In this document: positions 1 through 9,404 of the stretch, one piece after another
Numbering within the stretch: the first letter of the stretch is position 1
Layout: each line of letters begins with the position of its first letter
NCBI GenBank assembly: GCA_018242625.1
Contig: JAFEBO010000005.1
Span: 62,001 to 126,000 of the forward strand
Origin: Planctomycetota bacterium
Lineage (GTDB): Bacteria; Planctomycetota; Phycisphaerae; Phycisphaerales; UBA1924
DNA length: 64,000 nt
Direction of reading: 5' to 3'
Notes under the pieces: generated by a model
Seen by the model: only the letters and a program-made list of their open reading frames with translations
The model's database searches: none
What the model was told of the DNA's origin: nothing
Program-made: the position numbers and the translations under genes

Positions 1-428
1 ACGAGCGGCGCTTCCGCGTGAAGGATGGCTCGCATGACCAGCGCCGTGGTTCCCCGAGTAAGCGGGTCCAGCGGGTCCGACGACCAACCAAGGCCGGGGC
101 CAACGACGATCGCGTGCGAGCCGGCTGTATGCCGGTCAAAAGCCTCCGCAGCCAGATGGGCAACCAGCGATCCGTCCGCACTGGTTGCCAGGGCGATGCC
201 TGTTGCCGAGGGGGTGATCTGGATCGCTTCGTTGACGATCGGCTCGGGACACAGCATCCGCGCCAGCCCCGCTCCGCTGCGGAGAGCCGCGAGGGCCGCC
301 ATAGCCGGCGCGCCGATCATCCGCGACCGGGCGTCGGCACAGCCGCCGACAACCACGACGGTGCCGAACGTGCCCTTGTGCCCGCGCGGATCGCGGGCCG
401 GTAATGGCGGAAGCCCGTTGCTGCTCAT
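1..428 (-). CDS. nnrD: ADP-dependent NAD(P)H-hydrate dehydratase, C-terminus beyond window
   Basis: Reverse-strand gene that enters the window at its 3' side, so only about the first 142 residues are visible. The start ATG is at 428-426. It reads LPPLPARDPRGHKGTFG near residue 6, then VVVVGG, a GAPAMAALAALRSGAGL block and VVGPGLG, the pattern of the YjeF C-terminal (carbohydrate-kinase-like) domain. Enzymes of this family use ADP or ATP to dehydrate damaged NADHX/NADPHX back to NAD(P)H. The partner epimerase is a separate gene at 9405-10163. A TAGACT hexamer on the reverse strand (440-435) lies 6 nt before the ATG with no Shine-Dalgarno site, suggesting a leaderless transcript. It is divergent from tatD with only 38 bp between the starts. 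Confidence 0.88.
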   Translation of the reverse strand, partial: MSSNGLPPLPARDPRGHKGTFGTVVVVGGCADARSRMIGAPAMAALAALRSGAGLARMLCPEPIVNEAIQITPSATGIALATSADGSLVAHLAAEAFDRHTAGSHAIVVGPGLGWSSDPLDPLTRGTTALVMRAILHAEAPL

Positions 429-434
429 GGAGGG

Positions 435-460
435 AGTCTAGAGCACCCGCCCCCTATTCT
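435..460. promoter_or_regulatory. Divergent -10 elements of nnrD and tatD
   Basis: Reverse-strand TAGACT (440-435) precedes the nnrD ATG by 6 nt and forward-strand TATTCT (455-460) precedes the tatD GTG by 6 nt. Both fit the TANNNT leaderless promoter pattern seen repeatedly in the window. The two -10 boxes face away from each other within 38 bp, so each -35 region must overlap the other gene's start. Confidence 0.5.
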
Positions 461-466
461 CAGCCC

Positions 467-1252
467 GTGATCGACACGCACTGTCACCTCACGTTCCCGG
501 ATTTCGCCGGCAGAGTGGAATCCGTGCTGGCCCGTGCCGCCGAACACGCGGTCAAGGGCTGCATCACCATTTCAACGACCACGGCAGACTGCCTCAAGGC
601 GCTACAGATTGCAAAGACCTTCGCGAACGTCTGGTGCACCGCCGGCGTCCATCCGCTATACGCCGACAACGGGCCCCACGAATGGGGCAACCTCCTGACC
701 GTCGCCCGCTCCGGTCGCTGCGTCGCCTGGGGAGAGCTCGGTCTCGACAACCACTACGACGACCCCCCGAAAGAACTGCAGCGACAGGTCCTTGAGGAGC
801 AACTGGCGCACATCGTCGGCTGGAAGCAGCAGGGGGTCGATCTTCCCGTGGTTCTGCACTGCCGCGAAGCCTTCGACGACCTTCTTCCCATCCTGCGCGG
901 GCAAGCCCTTGATCCTGCGCGATTTGTTTTTCATTGCTTTACCGGCGGAACCAGCGACATGCGCAAGGTGCTCGATTTCGGAGCGTCTGTCTCGTTCACC
1001 GGAGTCGCGACCTACCGCAACGCGCAGGAAGTGCGAGAGGCGATCTGCATGGTGCCGGCGGACCGGTTGATGATCGAGACCGATGCCCCGTATCTGTCCC
1101 CCGACCCGCACCGGGGTGAGAGGCCCTGCGAGCCGTGGATGGCCTCGGTCACGGCCCGGTCGGTCGCTCAGACCCGCGGAACTCCCTGGGATTTATTCCA
1201 CGAACAGATCAACGCCACTACCAGGCGTTTTTACGGCATCGACGCCTCGTAA
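467..1252 (+). CDS. tatD: TatD family metal-dependent hydrolase (DNase)
   Basis: 261-aa protein of normal TatD length. Metal ligands expected for the family are visible: DTHCHL (H5, H7), GELGLD (E90), LHCRE (H131), HCFTGG (H156) and ETDAPYLSPDPHRG (D206). TatD proteins are cytoplasmic TIM-barrel deoxyribonucleases or phosphodiesterases with a two-metal centre. The frame is open further upstream (ATG at 404), but that would overlap the divergent nnrD coding region. GTG at 467 places IDTHCHL at the N-terminus as in the family. TATTCT at 455-460 sits 6 nt before this GTG and no Shine-Dalgarno site is seen, so a leaderless transcript is likely. The exact cellular substrate is not deducible. Confidence 0.92.
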   Translation: MIDTHCHLTFPDFAGRVESVLARAAEHAVKGCITISTTTADCLKALQIAKTFANVWCTAGVHPLYADNGPHEWGNLLTVARSGRCVAWGELGLDNHYDDPPKELQRQVLEEQLAHIVGWKQQGVDLPVVLHCREAFDDLLPILRGQALDPARFVFHCFTGGTSDMRKVLDFGASVSFTGVATYRNAQEVREAICMVPADRLMIETDAPYLSPDPHRGERPCEPWMASVTARSVAQTRGTPWDLFHEQINATTRRFYGIDAS

Positions 1253-1273
1253 GCGACCGCTACACTCGCAAGC

Positions 1274-2380
1274 ATGCTCGTCCTGGCCTCCTGGCTGCAC
1301 GACCTTGGTCCGTTCGCCGTGAAGTTCACGGATGGATTCGGACTGCGCTGGTACGGCATTTCATACGTCACGGGTTTTCTGCTGGCGTACCTGCTGCTGC
1401 GTCTTCTCTCCGCCCGCGGCCTGATCCTGATCCCTCGCGAGCGCATCGGCGATGCCATGACCTGGGTCATCCTCGGCGTGATCGTCGGCGGCCGTCTGGG
1501 CTACGCCATCTTTTATGAGCCGAGGCTCTTTGTCATGTTCTCGGATTCGTTTCCCTGGTGGGGCCTGCTCGCCCTCAACAAGGGGGGCATGGCAAGCCAC
1601 GGCGGAATCGCGGGCGTGATCATCGCCTGCTGGCGGGTCTCCCGTGGTTTCAAAGATGAGCATGGGCGCGTCGTCGGGCGATGTTCGATGCTCCACGTTC
1701 TCGATGCCATGGCGATCGTGACCCCGCCGGGGCTCTGCCTCGGACGTCTGGCGAACTTTGTCAACGGCGAACTGCTGGGCAAGATCGTCGCCATGCCCGG
1801 CGAGCCCGCACCCTGGTGGACCGTCCGTTTCCCGCAGGAATTGCTCTCCCCGCCGATGAGCGACGGAGGTCATGCCCCGCCCCTCAGCGCTGATCAGCAG
1901 CACGCGCTGGCCGCTCTGCTGCGCAAGTTCTCGCTGCCCTCCGACAAGCTTGACGACGCGATCCACCGCATGCTCGAAACGCTGCAGAGCGGCCCCGGCG
2001 AGACCCGTCAGCGGCTGGCCGCAGAGCTCGGGCCGCTGATTTCCTCGCGGCACCCGTCCCAGTTGTACCAGGCATTTGCCGAGGGAATCATTCTCTTTGT
2101 CGGGCTCGCCTGGATCTGGCGCAAGCCTCGGGCGCCCGGAGTGATCGGCGCTTGGTTTCTTATTCTCTACGGGATCATGCGGGTCATCACAGAATTCTGG
2201 CGGCTGCCCGACGCTCAACTGGCCGTGCAGCGCATCGCCGGCCTTTCACGCGGCCAGTGGCTCAGCGTGCTCATGGTCTTTGCGGGCGTCATCATGCTCT
2301 GGGCGTGCGTCGCCGCCTCGCGCCGTGTATCGCCCCCCGTGCTGCTCGGGGGCTGGGCGACCCGGAAGGGGGTTTCGTGA
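1274..2380 (+). CDS. lgt: Prolipoprotein diacylglyceryl transferase
   Basis: 368-aa integral membrane enzyme that transfers diacylglycerol from phosphatidylglycerol to the lipobox cysteine of prolipoproteins. Family landmarks are present: LRWYGISYVTGFLLAY near the N-terminus, GRLGYAIFYEP, GGMASHGGIAG, the GRLANFVNGELLGK signature and RHPSQLYQAFAEG. Length is about 80-100 residues above the usual 260-290, because a hydrophilic stretch (roughly residues 180-255, Pro/Ser/Gln-rich with PSDKLDD and GETRQRL) is inserted between the NGELLGK signature and RHPSQLYQ. TACACT at 1261-1266 lies 7 nt before the ATG, another leaderless-type start. The stop overlaps the galE start (GTGA), so the two are co-transcribed. 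Confidence 0.93.
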   Translation: MLVLASWLHDLGPFAVKFTDGFGLRWYGISYVTGFLLAYLLLRLLSARGLILIPRERIGDAMTWVILGVIVGGRLGYAIFYEPRLFVMFSDSFPWWGLLALNKGGMASHGGIAGVIIACWRVSRGFKDEHGRVVGRCSMLHVLDAMAIVTPPGLCLGRLANFVNGELLGKIVAMPGEPAPWWTVRFPQELLSPPMSDGGHAPPLSADQQHALAALLRKFSLPSDKLDDAIHRMLETLQSGPGETRQRLAAELGPLISSRHPSQLYQAFAEGIILFVGLAWIWRKPRAPGVIGAWFLILYGIMRVITEFWRLPDAQLAVQRIAGLSRGQWLSVLMVFAGVIMLWACVAASRRVSPPVLLGGWATRKGVS

Positions 2381-3402
2381 ACGTTCTCGTAACCGGCGGC
2401 GCCGGCTACATCGGCTCGCACGCCTGCGATGCGCTGCTGAAGGCCGGCCATTCTGTCGTCCTCTACGACAACCTTTCGCGGGGTCACGAAGAGGCCGTGC
2501 GCATTCTCGCCCGGCGAGGCGGCGCGAGGCTGCGCTTTGTCCAGGGCGAACTCTCCGACGGCGTCCGACTGGGCGAGGCGTTTACCGGAGGCGTGGATGC
2601 CGTTATGCACTTCGCGGCGCACGCAAACGTCGGCGAGTCATCGGCCGATCCGGTTCTGTACTACCGCAACAACGTCGCTTCGATGATCCCGCTTCTGGAG
2701 GCGATCGCCGCGAGAAACATCCGGCGCATCGTTTACTCCTCCAGTTGCTCCGTCTACGGGCAGCCTGCGGACCACCTGATCCCGCTCCGGGAAGACGCCC
2801 CGCTGGGCCCGATCAGCCCGTACGGCCGCACGAAGCTGATCGGTGAGCAGATGCTTCAGGATGTCGCCGCTGCCCTGTCGGCGCGCGACGCGGCCCCCGC
2901 GATGACGTCGCTCCGCTACTTCAACGTCGCCGGATGCGAACCCGCCGGAGAGCTCGGCGAGGATCACGATCCCGAACTGCACCTCATCCCGGTCGTGCTG
3001 CGGACGGCGCTGGGTCTTCAGCCATCGCTCAAGCTCTTCGGCGAGGACTACCCGACACCCGACGGCACATGCGTGCGGGATTATGTGCATGTTTGCGACA
3101 TCGCCGCGGCACACGTGCTCGCGCTCGAAAAAGTCTCGCCCGGAGAAACGGTGACTCTCAATCTGGGAATTGGCCGCGGAATATCGAACCGCGAAATCCT
3201 GGAGGCGGCCCGGAAAGTCACCGGCCGGGAGATTCGCGTCGAATCCGCCCCGCGCCGCCCGGGTGATCCGGCCAGGCTCTTCGCAAGCCCGCTCGCCGCC
3301 GAACGAACCCTCGGATGGAAGCCCTGCTTCACGCAACTCGAGCAAATCATCGAGACGGCGTGGAAATGGTTCCAGGCACACCCGCGCGGCTACCGCGCCT
3401 GA
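2377..3402 (+). CDS. galE: UDP-glucose 4-epimerase
   Basis: 341-aa extended short-chain dehydrogenase. The N-terminus reads MNVLVTGGAGYIGSHACDAL (GxxGxxG NAD site), followed by YDNLSRGH, HFAAHANVGES, a serine-rich YSSSCSVYG and the catalytic YGRTK (YxxxK). The C-terminal part has DGTCVRDYVHV and LGIGRGISNREI, typical of GalE rather than dTDP-glucose dehydratases. It interconverts UDP-glucose and UDP-galactose for surface polysaccharide. A longer reading from 2152 exists, but GTG at 2377 is chosen because it puts the Rossmann strand at the N-terminus and gives a 4-nt GTGA overlap with the lgt stop. Confidence 0.93.
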   Translation: MNVLVTGGAGYIGSHACDALLKAGHSVVLYDNLSRGHEEAVRILARRGGARLRFVQGELSDGVRLGEAFTGGVDAVMHFAAHANVGESSADPVLYYRNNVASMIPLLEAIAARNIRRIVYSSSCSVYGQPADHLIPLREDAPLGPISPYGRTKLIGEQMLQDVAAALSARDAAPAMTSLRYFNVAGCEPAGELGEDHDPELHLIPVVLRTALGLQPSLKLFGEDYPTPDGTCVRDYVHVCDIAAAHVLALEKVSPGETVTLNLGIGRGISNREILEAARKVTGREIRVESAPRRPGDPARLFASPLAAERTLGWKPCFTQLEQIIETAWKWFQAHPRGYRA

Positions 3403-3511
3403 ATCTCGGTTGCTGATTCGTCCCGGGCATCTTTCCGGTTCGCGGAATTTCGACATAGTTTCGAGCGGTGATGGTCGAAGTACCGCCGTCGCGTGCGTTG
3501 AATCTTCCGTC

Positions 3512-4498
3512 ATGAATGTCGTGATCAGCCCCTATCACCTGACGACCCGCGAGCCCCCCGCCATGGCGGCGCTGCTGCTCGCCGGCCGCGTCACGACGTT
3601 CCTCCCCGCGCCGCTGCAGGGCAACGACGCTGAAAGTCTCGGACGCGCGGTTGAGATGTCCCCGCGGTATCTCAAGTTCATGGATTCCTGGCGCTGGAGC
3701 GCCCGGCTCTGGGATGAAGGCATCATCGCCCGCGCCTTCGCGAAGCAGACCGCAGAGCCGGACGTCCGCCACGTGTGCGGCGTTCTGTCGGCTGATCCGC
3801 ACTTCGCGTCCCTCCGCGCGCTTGTACACGATGATCTCTTCGACGACGAAAAGCGATACCTGGACGCGGTCGCGCACGATCTTCTGCGTGGCGGACCCGA
3901 CCCGGGAGTCAGCCTGCCGGTCGCCGCCGCGATGGATCGCTTCGCCTGCCGCCACGGCATGGTCGTCATGCGTTCGCACGCATCGTCCGTCGCTCAGCGT
4001 GCCGAAGAAAAACTGGCCCGCCGATTCCTCGCCGTGGCCGTCCCGACCGTGCTTCAGGCCGACGCCGCCCGCTTTCTTGCGCTCCGCGACGCGCTCGCCG
4101 ACCCGCTCACAGAGTTTCGAAATGCCGTTTCGGAGGCGACCGCTATGCTCTACCGCGATCCATCGGGTCCGGTCGATCGCGATCTGCTTTCAGAAGTGGA
4201 TCACGCGGCCCGCGCCTACGCGATGGAGTTTGAAGCCGCACATCAATCCATGGCCGCCGAAGCGCGGTCCGATGAGGTCCGCCTCATCGCCTCCACCGTC
4301 ACTCTCTCTCTCGCCGCGGTTCCTGTCGATGCCGTGCTGCGCTCTGGCCTGACCGCGATGAAGACCCTGGTCGGGTCCCCCAAGCTCATCAGCGGAGCCA
4401 GCGTGGCGGCCCTCGCGACGCGGGATCCGCTCGCCGGTAGGTTCGTCGCCTCCATGATCGTAAAGCCGCTCGGGCGGGCCGCGTCGGGCGGGCGCTAG
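3512..4498 (+). CDS. Hypothetical protein, alanine-rich and mostly helical
   Basis: 328-aa predicted soluble protein with no domain I recognise. The start ATG at 3512 is inferred from [18 protein letters not shown], which begins a region with consistent codon use; the frame is open upstream into galE. The middle contains a charged helical region ([19 protein letters not shown], then [19 protein letters not shown]), and the C-terminus has two hydrophobic stretches ([17 protein letters not shown] and SGASVAALA) that might be amphipathic or membrane-associated. No signal peptide, cysteine cluster or nucleotide-binding motif is evident. It lies 109 bp after galE and 26 bp before the DUF255 gene. 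Confidence 0.6.
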   Translation: MNVVISPYHLTTREPPAMAALLLAGRVTTFLPAPLQGNDAESLGRAVEMSPRYLKFMDSWRWSARLWDEGIIARAFAKQTAEPDVRHVCGVLSADPHFASLRALVHDDLFDDEKRYLDAVAHDLLRGGPDPGVSLPVAAAMDRFACRHGMVVMRSHASSVAQRAEEKLARRFLAVAVPTVLQADAARFLALRDALADPLTEFRNAVSEATAMLYRDPSGPVDRDLLSEVDHAARAYAMEFEAAHQSMAAEARSDEVRLIASTVTLSLAAVPVDAVLRSGLTAMKTLVGSPKLISGASVAALATRDPLAGRFVASMIVKPLGRAASGGR

Positions 4499-4524
4499 CC
4501 CCGCGGGCGGCCAACACTTCCGCG

Positions 4525-6867
4525 ATGAAAAATCCGGCGAACCGGCTAGCCCGGAGCACCAGCCCCTATCTGCTCCAGCACGCCGCCAATCCTGTCGCTT
4601 GGCAACCCTGGGACGACGAGGCCTTTCAAGAGGCACGCCGGCGCGATGTTCCGATCTTCGTCAGCATCGGCTACTCCACCTGCTACTGGTGCCACGTCAT
4701 GGAACGCGAGAGCTTCGAAAACGAAGCCATTGCACGCCTGATGAACGACAACTTTGTCTGCATCAAGGTCGATCGCGAAGAACGCCCCGATATCGACGAC
4801 ATCTATATGACCGCGACGCAGATCATGACCGGCCACGGCGGCTGGCCCATGAGCGTTTTCCTCGAGCCCGCTTCTCTCCGGCCCTTCTGGTGCGGCACCT
4901 ACTTTCCGCCCGCGCCCCGCCCGGGCATCGGAGTCCCTGCTTTTCCGCACGTTCTTGAGAACATCGCCCGCGCGTACCGCTCCCAGCGGCAGGAGGTGCT
5001 GGACCAGGCCTCACAGGTTGCCGATCTCGTCAGGCAGCGGCTCGCGATCTCGGCCCCGCGCGGCCCGATCGATGGACTCCGGGCCGTCACCGATGCGGTC
5101 TCGGGTCTGCTCCGCTCTTTCGATCAGAATCACGGCGGGTTCGGCGCCGCGCCCAAGTTTCCTCAGCCCGACTTTCTCGCGTTTCTTCTCGACGCTCGCG
5201 CAACCGCCGGATCGTCCGAAACCCGGGAAGCCATCGATCGCGCCGTCCGCCTGTCCCTCGACAAGATGATGATCGGCGGCATGCACGATCAGCTCGCCGG
5301 TGGCTTCCATCGATACAGCGTCGACTCGACCTGGACCGTGCCGCACTTTGAGAAAATGCTCTACGACAATGCCCTGCTCGCGCGGCTTTTCGCCCGGGCG
5401 GCGATGGTCTACGGCGATCAGGAATACGCACGCACCGCCCGGCAAACATGCCGCTACATGATCCGCGAGCTGATGATCCAGGGCGCTGGATTCGCCTCGG
5501 GCCAGGACGCCGAGGTGGATGGCCGCGAGGGGCTCAATTACCTCTGGAAGCCCGAACAGATCCGCGCTGTGCTGTCGGCCGATGATGCCCAGTGGGCGAT
5601 CCGGGTCTTCTCGCTCGAATCAGGACCAAACTTCGCCGATCCTCATCACCCCGGCGAGCCGGCCTCCAGCGTTCTCAGGCTCCAGGACCGTCCCGATCGC
5701 ATCTGGCAACACTTTGCGCCTTCGCTCGATGCGTTCCGCGAGAGATTCGATCGCATCGCCGCCGCGCTGCTCGCCGCACGATCCGAACGCAAGCAGCCTC
5801 GCCTCGATGACAAGGTTCTCGCGGCCTGGAACGGACTTGCAATCGGCGCCCTGGCGTATTGCGGCCGTGTTCTTGAAGAAACAGCCTTTGTCCGTACCGC
5901 CGAGCGAGCGGCGGAGTGGGTGTGCAAACGCCTCCGCGCATCCGACGGTCTCCTGGCCCGAAGCTTCCGGCTGGAGGCGGTGGGGGACCGCGGGTTCCTT
6001 GAGGATTACGCCTTTCTCTCCGCCGGCCTGCTCGACCTGGCCAAGGCGACCGGGGTTGAAAACGGTCAGCGCCGCGCCGCCCATGCGCAGGCTCTTGCAT
6101 CGCAGGCAATAGAGCAATTCGGCGACGGATCGGGCGGCTTCTTTGATGCGTCCGCTGATATCGGGGATCTCTTCGTCCGCGCCCGGTCCATCCATGACGG
6201 CGCTATCCCGTGCGGGACGACCGTGCTGCTGCACTGCTTCCTTGAACTGCACGAGCGATGTTCCGACGGCGAATGGGCCGCCCACGCCCAGGAACTGCTG
6301 AAGAGCCTTGCGGGCGAATTCGAGGGCCAGCCCCTGGCGCTTGTTCACGGGCTCCGATCGGTCCTCCGCGTGCTTGCCAGCCCCGACCTGAAGTCCATCG
6401 CCGGTGTACTCCAGGGCGAGTCTCGCCCCAGCGAAAGTTCGTCTGCTTTCACCCCGGTCGAGATCTACGCCTCCACCGACCGCATAACCCTCTCCCCCGA
6501 CACGCCCGCGGCGTTCAAACTCGTTCTCCAGATCGCCGACGGTTTCCACGTGATCGCGGCCGACCCCTGGATCTCGGATCCACAATCCTCCGGCAGAGGG
6601 CTTATCCCTCTGCGCGTGCAACTCATCGGCGGAACCGGTCTGGCCGTGTTCGCCGACTATCCCCGGGGAACTTCCTACGACGCCGCGTCGAACGTCATGG
6701 GAAAGCCGCACGTGTACACCGGTCGCGTGGAGTTTGATGTCGCGGTCGAACAGACGGAAAAGCTGACCGGCAGGCCGCTCCTCGCTGTCACCTTTCAGGC
6801 TTGCAGCGGGACGGAGTGTCAGCTGCCGCGGACGGTTGAACTGGACATCGCCATCGACGCCGCCTGA
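4525..6867 (+). CDS. DUF255 thioredoxin-domain protein (YyaL/SPATA20 family) with DsbD N-like C-terminus
   Basis: 780-aa protein. The first ~170 residues form a thioredoxin-like domain with [30 protein letters not shown] (C53-x-x-C56) and GGWPMSVFL, the DUF255 signature. A long middle region (about 180-620) resembles the alpha/alpha barrel of the family, with [14 protein letters not shown] and [16 protein letters not shown]. The usual protein ends near 670-700 residues. Here about 130 more residues ([17 protein letters not shown] onward) form a beta-rich module ending [17 protein letters not shown] (C760, C765), which resembles the N-terminal domain of DsbD. No signal peptide is seen, so the location of the second cysteine pair is unclear. 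The function of the family is not settled. AACACT (4513-4518) lies 6 nt before the ATG. Confidence 0.85.
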   Translation: MKNPANRLARSTSPYLLQHAANPVAWQPWDDEAFQEARRRDVPIFVSIGYSTCYWCHVMERESFENEAIARLMNDNFVCIKVDREERPDIDDIYMTATQIMTGHGGWPMSVFLEPASLRPFWCGTYFPPAPRPGIGVPAFPHVLENIARAYRSQRQEVLDQASQVADLVRQRLAISAPRGPIDGLRAVTDAVSGLLRSFDQNHGGFGAAPKFPQPDFLAFLLDARATAGSSETREAIDRAVRLSLDKMMIGGMHDQLAGGFHRYSVDSTWTVPHFEKMLYDNALLARLFARAAMVYGDQEYARTARQTCRYMIRELMIQGAGFASGQDAEVDGREGLNYLWKPEQIRAVLSADDAQWAIRVFSLESGPNFADPHHPGEPASSVLRLQDRPDRIWQHFAPSLDAFRERFDRIAAALLAARSERKQPRLDDKVLAAWNGLAIGALAYCGRVLEETAFVRTAERAAEWVCKRLRASDGLLARSFRLEAVGDRGFLEDYAFLSAGLLDLAKATGVENGQRRAAHAQALASQAIEQFGDGSGGFFDASADIGDLFVRARSIHDGAIPCGTTVLLHCFLELHERCSDGEWAAHAQELLKSLAGEFEGQPLALVHGLRSVLRVLASPDLKSIAGVLQGESRPSESSSAFTPVEIYASTDRITLSPDTPAAFKLVLQIADGFHVIAADPWISDPQSSGRGLIPLRVQLIGGTGLAVFADYPRGTSYDAASNVMGKPHVYTGRVEFDVAVEQTEKLTGRPLLAVTFQACSGTECQLPRTVELDIAIDAA

Positions 6868-6874
6868 AGCCGAT

Positions 6875-7531
6875 TCACAGAACGCCGTACGACCGGAGAT
6901 GCGTGCGCATCTGCGCCGCCGTATCCCCCGCGTGGTCGATTCGTTCCGATTTCCAGCCGCACGAACGAGCCGCCGCGACGTTCTCTTCAAGATCGTCAAA
7001 GAAGAGAATCTCACCGGCGGCAAACCCCGCCTCGCGTTCAAACGCCCGGTAAATTGCCCGGTCCGGCTTCGCAAGCCCGAGCACATGGCTCGCGTGCCGG
7101 TGTTTGAGGCGACCCGCGGTCGGAAAGTGTGGCTTCCCGGCCGCCGGAAACCGGCGGGCCCAGTGAAGCTCGTTCGTGTTGGAGAGCATCGCCGTTTCGA
7201 CCCCGGGCCGGGCGTGGAGATCGTCGATTAGCCCACTCACACCCGGGTACTCCTCGATCAGCCACGCGTCGTGAATCTTTTCGAACTCTTGCGGCGTGTA
7301 AGCATGGTGCATGGCGCTGGAAATCGCCGCGAGGAACTCTTCGCGCTGAAGGCCGCCGATCTGAAACTGATGCGCCAGTTCGTGCCTCTTCGCCGCCATT
7401 TCCGGAGCATCGGCGCCCGGCCGCAGCTCCAGCCCTGCAGCACGCACGCCTTCGGCAAAGCTCCGGCAGATCCGCAACAGGACTCCCCCCCAGTCAAAGC
7501 AGACGCACCGAACGGAATTCGGCCCCGTCAT
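6875..7531 (-). CDS. HAD superfamily hydrolase (phosphatase-like)
   Basis: 218-aa protein. Motif I is FDWGGVL with D13 as the expected nucleophile; the usual second aspartate (DxD) is replaced by glycine, as in the YihX and epoxide-hydrolase-N-terminal-like HAD subfamilies. Later, TAMLSNTNELHW (motif II serine/threonine region) and LFFDDLEENVAAARSCGW (motif IV acidic pair) follow in the right order. It probably hydrolyses a small phosphorylated metabolite; the substrate cannot be named. The ATG overlaps the truD stop by 4 nt (ATGA), making it the last gene of the DUF151-truD-HAD operon. Confidence 0.85.
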   Translation of the reverse strand: MTGPNSVRCVCFDWGGVLLRICRSFAEGVRAAGLELRPGADAPEMAAKRHELAHQFQIGGLQREEFLAAISSAMHHAYTPQEFEKIHDAWLIEEYPGVSGLIDDLHARPGVETAMLSNTNELHWARRFPAAGKPHFPTAGRLKHRHASHVLGLAKPDRAIYRAFEREAGFAAGEILFFDDLEENVAAARSCGWKSERIDHAGDTAAQMRTHLRSYGVL

Positions 7532-8877
7532 TCACTCTCCTCCTCGAGGTCGCCCTGCTCCCGCAATCCGGTCTTCATGATTTCTTCGAGCACGACCGTC
7601 GCGAACGCGCCGCGCGGCAGATCGAAGGCCACCCGCACATACTCACCATGCTCGTCCGCGCCGGCGTCGATCTCCGGATATGCCACCGGCACGCGGAGCG
7701 GGCGCCTCGCCCCTTCGATCATCCGCCCCGCCCTTGAATCAAACGCGGACAGATCTGCTTCGCTGACTCCCAGTTTTTCGAGGCAGCGGAGCTCGATCTG
7801 GCCCGGTTCACCGCCGGCACGCCGCATCCCGGCGCTCCACATCGGGCCGCTCGGACTGATTTCAAAGGACCGCAGCCGCTCCGCGGTCGCCGCATCTCCC
7901 GCGACCGCCGCGTCCACATCAAAGCAGGCGCGGTTCTCGTGCTTCATGGCCACGTCCCCTTCGAGGAGCCTGTCGAAGCTGCCCGCGCGAAGCCTTTCCT
8001 CCAGCACGAGATTGAAAACCGCGGACTGAAATGCCGACAGGAAAAACTTGAGCGCCGACCGGTCCAGCGTCTTGACCGCCCGCGATGGACGCTCCCCCTT
8101 CGCAAGCGACCGAAGAACGTGCCGCTCCGGGTGCGAACTTCGCGGAAGGCAGCCCAGCGCCGAGCCAAAGTCGCCCTTCCTGTAAAACTCCTTCGCCTGT
8201 TCGTGGGCTTCGGTGGTTCGGGCCTGCGGAGCCAGCATCTCCTCGATGGCTCCTTCGAAGTCGTTCCGGAAAAGCGCCCGGCCGATGAGGTGGTTGTTGC
8301 CCGCCCGCCCGAAACGTTGAGGGCCGAATCGATTGGGCACCCCCCGTTCTGTCAGCCGGTTGAGTATCGCGCTCGCCTCACGCACTCTGGCAAACGAGAC
8401 CCCGCGTATCCGGATGCTGAAACGGTTCCCCGTCAGGTGCCCGGTGCGCAGCTTGTTGGTGTGCAGATCGGCCCATTCGATCTTCAGCCGCTCGTGGTCA
8501 AGCGAAGGAAAGTCCTCCGGCTTCTTTTTCGGAATGTGAACGGAAAACAGCTGCCGCGTGATCGCGACCCGGTCTTTCATGCCCGCAAAGCCGATCGCCT
8601 CGCTCTCCACTCCGAAGTGATCGGCGAGCACCCGCACGGCCTCAAGCGTCGAGAGATTCCGCTTCTCGACGAAGAGGTAGAGATGTTCACCCGTGCCTCC
8701 CGGCGAATACGCCGGGATCTCATCCACCAGAAAGTCCTCGGGCCTCGCCTTGATCACGCCCCCGATACCAGGCAGATCCGCGGTGATGAACGACCGCGGC
8801 GAGATGCCCGCCGGCCCGTCCCCGCCTCCGGCCCCGTCGGAGTTCAGCGTTTCAGCAGCAGGCGGGGGAAGACTCAC
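7528..8877 (-). CDS. truD: tRNA pseudouridine(13) synthase TruD
   Basis: 449-aa protein that isomerises U13 of tRNA-Glu-type tRNAs. The TruD signature GFAGMKDRVAITRQ is at residues 96-109, with D102 as the catalytic aspartate. Other family blocks include KARPEDFLVDEIPAY, HLTGNRFSIRIRG and GVPNRFGPQRFG. The chain is longer than the E. coli enzyme (about 350), mainly through an acidic, glycine-rich first 30 residues and the TRUD insertion domain. It is translationally coupled at both ends: 4-nt overlap with the DUF151 gene upstream and with the HAD gene downstream. Confidence 0.93.
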   Translation of the reverse strand: MSLPPPAAETLNSDGAGGGDGPAGISPRSFITADLPGIGGVIKARPEDFLVDEIPAYSPGGTGEHLYLFVEKRNLSTLEAVRVLADHFGVESEAIGFAGMKDRVAITRQLFSVHIPKKKPEDFPSLDHERLKIEWADLHTNKLRTGHLTGNRFSIRIRGVSFARVREASAILNRLTERGVPNRFGPQRFGRAGNNHLIGRALFRNDFEGAIEEMLAPQARTTEAHEQAKEFYRKGDFGSALGCLPRSSHPERHVLRSLAKGERPSRAVKTLDRSALKFFLSAFQSAVFNLVLEERLRAGSFDRLLEGDVAMKHENRACFDVDAAVAGDAATAERLRSFEISPSGPMWSAGMRRAGGEPGQIELRCLEKLGVSEADLSAFDSRAGRMIEGARRPLRVPVAYPEIDAGADEHGEYVRVAFDLPRGAFATVVLEEIMKTGLREQGDLEEESE

Positions 8878-9350
8878 TCTTCTTCCTCGGATCCGTCGGT
8901 TTCATCCCCCGCGTTCATATCGGGCTCAGGGTCCTTGCCCGCCGCCTCCAGAACATGCTCCTCCACATAGATCGGCACGCCCTCGGCCACCCCAAGGGCG
9001 ATCGCATCACTCGGCCGGCTGTCTATGTGAAGGATCTGTCCGTCGTTCGCCTTGACATCCAGCGTCGCGAAAAACGTGTGATCGCTCAGATCGTTGATCG
9101 TGATCGATACAAGCTCTCCGCCCATCGTGCCGATCACGTTCGCAAGCAGATCGTGCGTCTGCGGACGCTTGATCTGGATGCCCTTGAGCCGCCGCTCGAT
9201 CGCCATCGCCTCCGGCAAACCGATGACGATCGGAAACGACCGGACTTCCGCGTCCTTGGCGCCCTCCGCGCGGACCTCGCGCAGCTCGATGAGCTGCATG
9301 TCGTTCAACTCCCGGATCAGGATGCGGCTCAACTCCATGCGAACGCTCAT
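8874..9350 (-). CDS. Bifunctional nuclease family protein (DUF151)
   Basis: 158-aa protein with the DUF151/BFN domain covering nearly all of it: FPIVIGLPEAMAIERRLKG, RPQTHDLLANVI, DLSDHTFFATLDVK and SRPSDAIALGVAEGVPIYV. The last ~20 residues are an acidic tail. Members are small proteins with RNase and DNase activity reported in plants; the bacterial role is uncertain. A GGAGG Shine-Dalgarno site precedes the ATG by 4 nt, so unlike many neighbours it has a conventional leader. It is the first gene of the operon with truD and the HAD gene. Confidence 0.88.
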   Translation of the reverse strand: MSVRMELSRILIRELNDMQLIELREVRAEGAKDAEVRSFPIVIGLPEAMAIERRLKGIQIKRPQTHDLLANVIGTMGGELVSITINDLSDHTFFATLDVKANDGQILHIDSRPSDAIALGVAEGVPIYVEEHVLEAAGKDPEPDMNAGDETDGSEEEE

Positions 9351-9404
9351 ACCGCCTCCAAAGCACGTTGTCCCCGCACAATCGTCGGACGAATTCCGCC
9401 GAAG

